From positions 1 to 15,326 of the forward strand of contig JAHDGP010000035.1 in assembly GCA_020627525.1 (NCBI GenBank): a stretch of 15,326 nucleotides of DNA, in the 5' to 3' direction. The position numbers and the translations under genes are program-made. Of the stretch, positions 14,891-15,326 are shown one piece after another. The stretch is from Bacteroidota bacterium (GTDB lineage: Bacteria; Bacteroidota; Bacteroidia; Chitinophagales; UBA2359). Numbering within the stretch: position 1 is the first letter of the stretch; each line of letters opens with the position of its first letter. The notes beneath the pieces are model-generated. The model had not been told where the DNA came from and did not search any database. It worked only from the letters and a program-made list of their open reading frames with translations.

Positions 14891-15326
14891 ATTTGAACGG
14901 ATGCCTGTCTTTGAATTCAGTTTTCATGCTGTTAAAAAGTGGTTGAGCAAGGGTTTGCAAAAGCATATTTTTAGAATAAACAAAACTGTTTAAGTGTACT
15001 CCTTTTGCTCCAAAATTACTTTTACTTTCTAAGGCTGTTCTACCGTAAGAGATAAATGATAGTTTCTTCTCTATTGCTATAGATATATGCTCTGCCAATA
15101 GATTGTGATATATAGCGTACTTGTTATTGTATTGCGCATCATAACCAACAAAGTGGCTCTCCATTTTACCATCAACTATAAAATAAGACATAAAAGCTAC
15201 TAACTTATCGTCCAAATAATATCCTTTTATGTGAAATTTATCACCTAATTGACGTTTGCATTCTAAGAAATACTCCGCAGTTAAAAATGTAAGGTTAAAT
15301 TCAGCTTTGTCAGAAATACTTTTGTA
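14889..15326 (-). CDS. FemAB/GNAT-like acetyltransferase, C-terminal part (cut by window edge)
   Basis: The open frame enters from the right window edge and ends at TAA (14891-14889), giving the last 145 residues; the start lies outside. Reading begins YKSISDKAEFNLTFL. A TTG 38 codons in could look like a start, but the frame is open and protein-like before it, so it is internal. HIKGYYLDDKLVAFMSYFIVDGKMESHFVGYDAQYN, then IYHNLLAEHISIAIEKKLSFISYGRTALESKSNFGAKG, resembles the acyltransferase domain of FemAB-like / BioF2-like GNAT proteins of Bacteroidota: a strand with the substrate's own features, then a helix after the acetyl-CoA site, then GRTALESKSNFGA. Substrate unknown. It is on the same strand as the dynamin-like gene but 297 bases away, so a shared transcript is uncertain. 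Confidence 0.7.
   Translation of the reverse strand, partial: YKSISDKAEFNLTFLTAEYFLECKRQLGDKFHIKGYYLDDKLVAFMSYFIVDGKMESHFVGYDAQYNNKYAIYHNLLAEHISIAIEKKLSFISYGRTALESKSNFGAKGVHLNSFVYSKNMLLQTLAQPLFNSMKTEFKDRHPFK

Overview
The window is AT-rich DNA, most likely chromosomal, from a member of the Bacteroidota; I cannot place it below phylum with confidence. The evidence is two large DUF2723 / glycosyltransferase family 117 (GT117) proteins of the Bacteroidota type, a secreted protein with an N-terminal carboxypeptidase-regulatory-like domain, weak or absent Shine-Dalgarno sequences, and a candidate promoter resembling the Bacteroidota -7 consensus TAnnTTTG. There is no rRNA, tRNA, CRISPR array, transposase or phage gene.

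Plus-strand half (1-8000). A short tandem repeat lies at the left edge. Two tandem paralogues of a multi-pass GT117 membrane protein follow (275-3307 and 3670-6696). Of their first 100 residues, 73 are identical by hand count. Each is followed by its own terminator, so they look like separate transcription units from an old duplication. Between them is a structured stretch (3308-3485) with a 15-bp inverted repeat, an inner hairpin and then a terminator. Next is an M42-family metallo-aminopeptidase (6890-7990) with all expected metal ligands. It is insulated on both sides by hairpin terminators; the downstream one also serves the convergent gene.

Minus-strand half (8095-15326). Reading along the minus strand from the right edge, the genes are: a partial FemAB/GNAT-like acetyltransferase (cut by the window edge); a 297-bp gap with octamer repeats; a dynamin-like GTPase with two C-terminal membrane segments; a catalytically atypical short-chain dehydrogenase-like protein, probably co-transcribed with it; an inverted-repeat region; a DUF4143 ATP-binding protein with its own terminator; two small genes (71 aa basic and 58 aa highly charged), the second followed by a terminator; and a secreted protein that joins a CarboxypepD_reg-like domain to C-terminal TPRs.

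No coherent new multi-gene system is evident. The best leads are non-coding or small: a palindromic motif array over the start of the DUF4143 ATPase (12107-12202), the structured element between the GT117 genes, the octamer array upstream of the dynamin gene, and the two small proteins between terminators.
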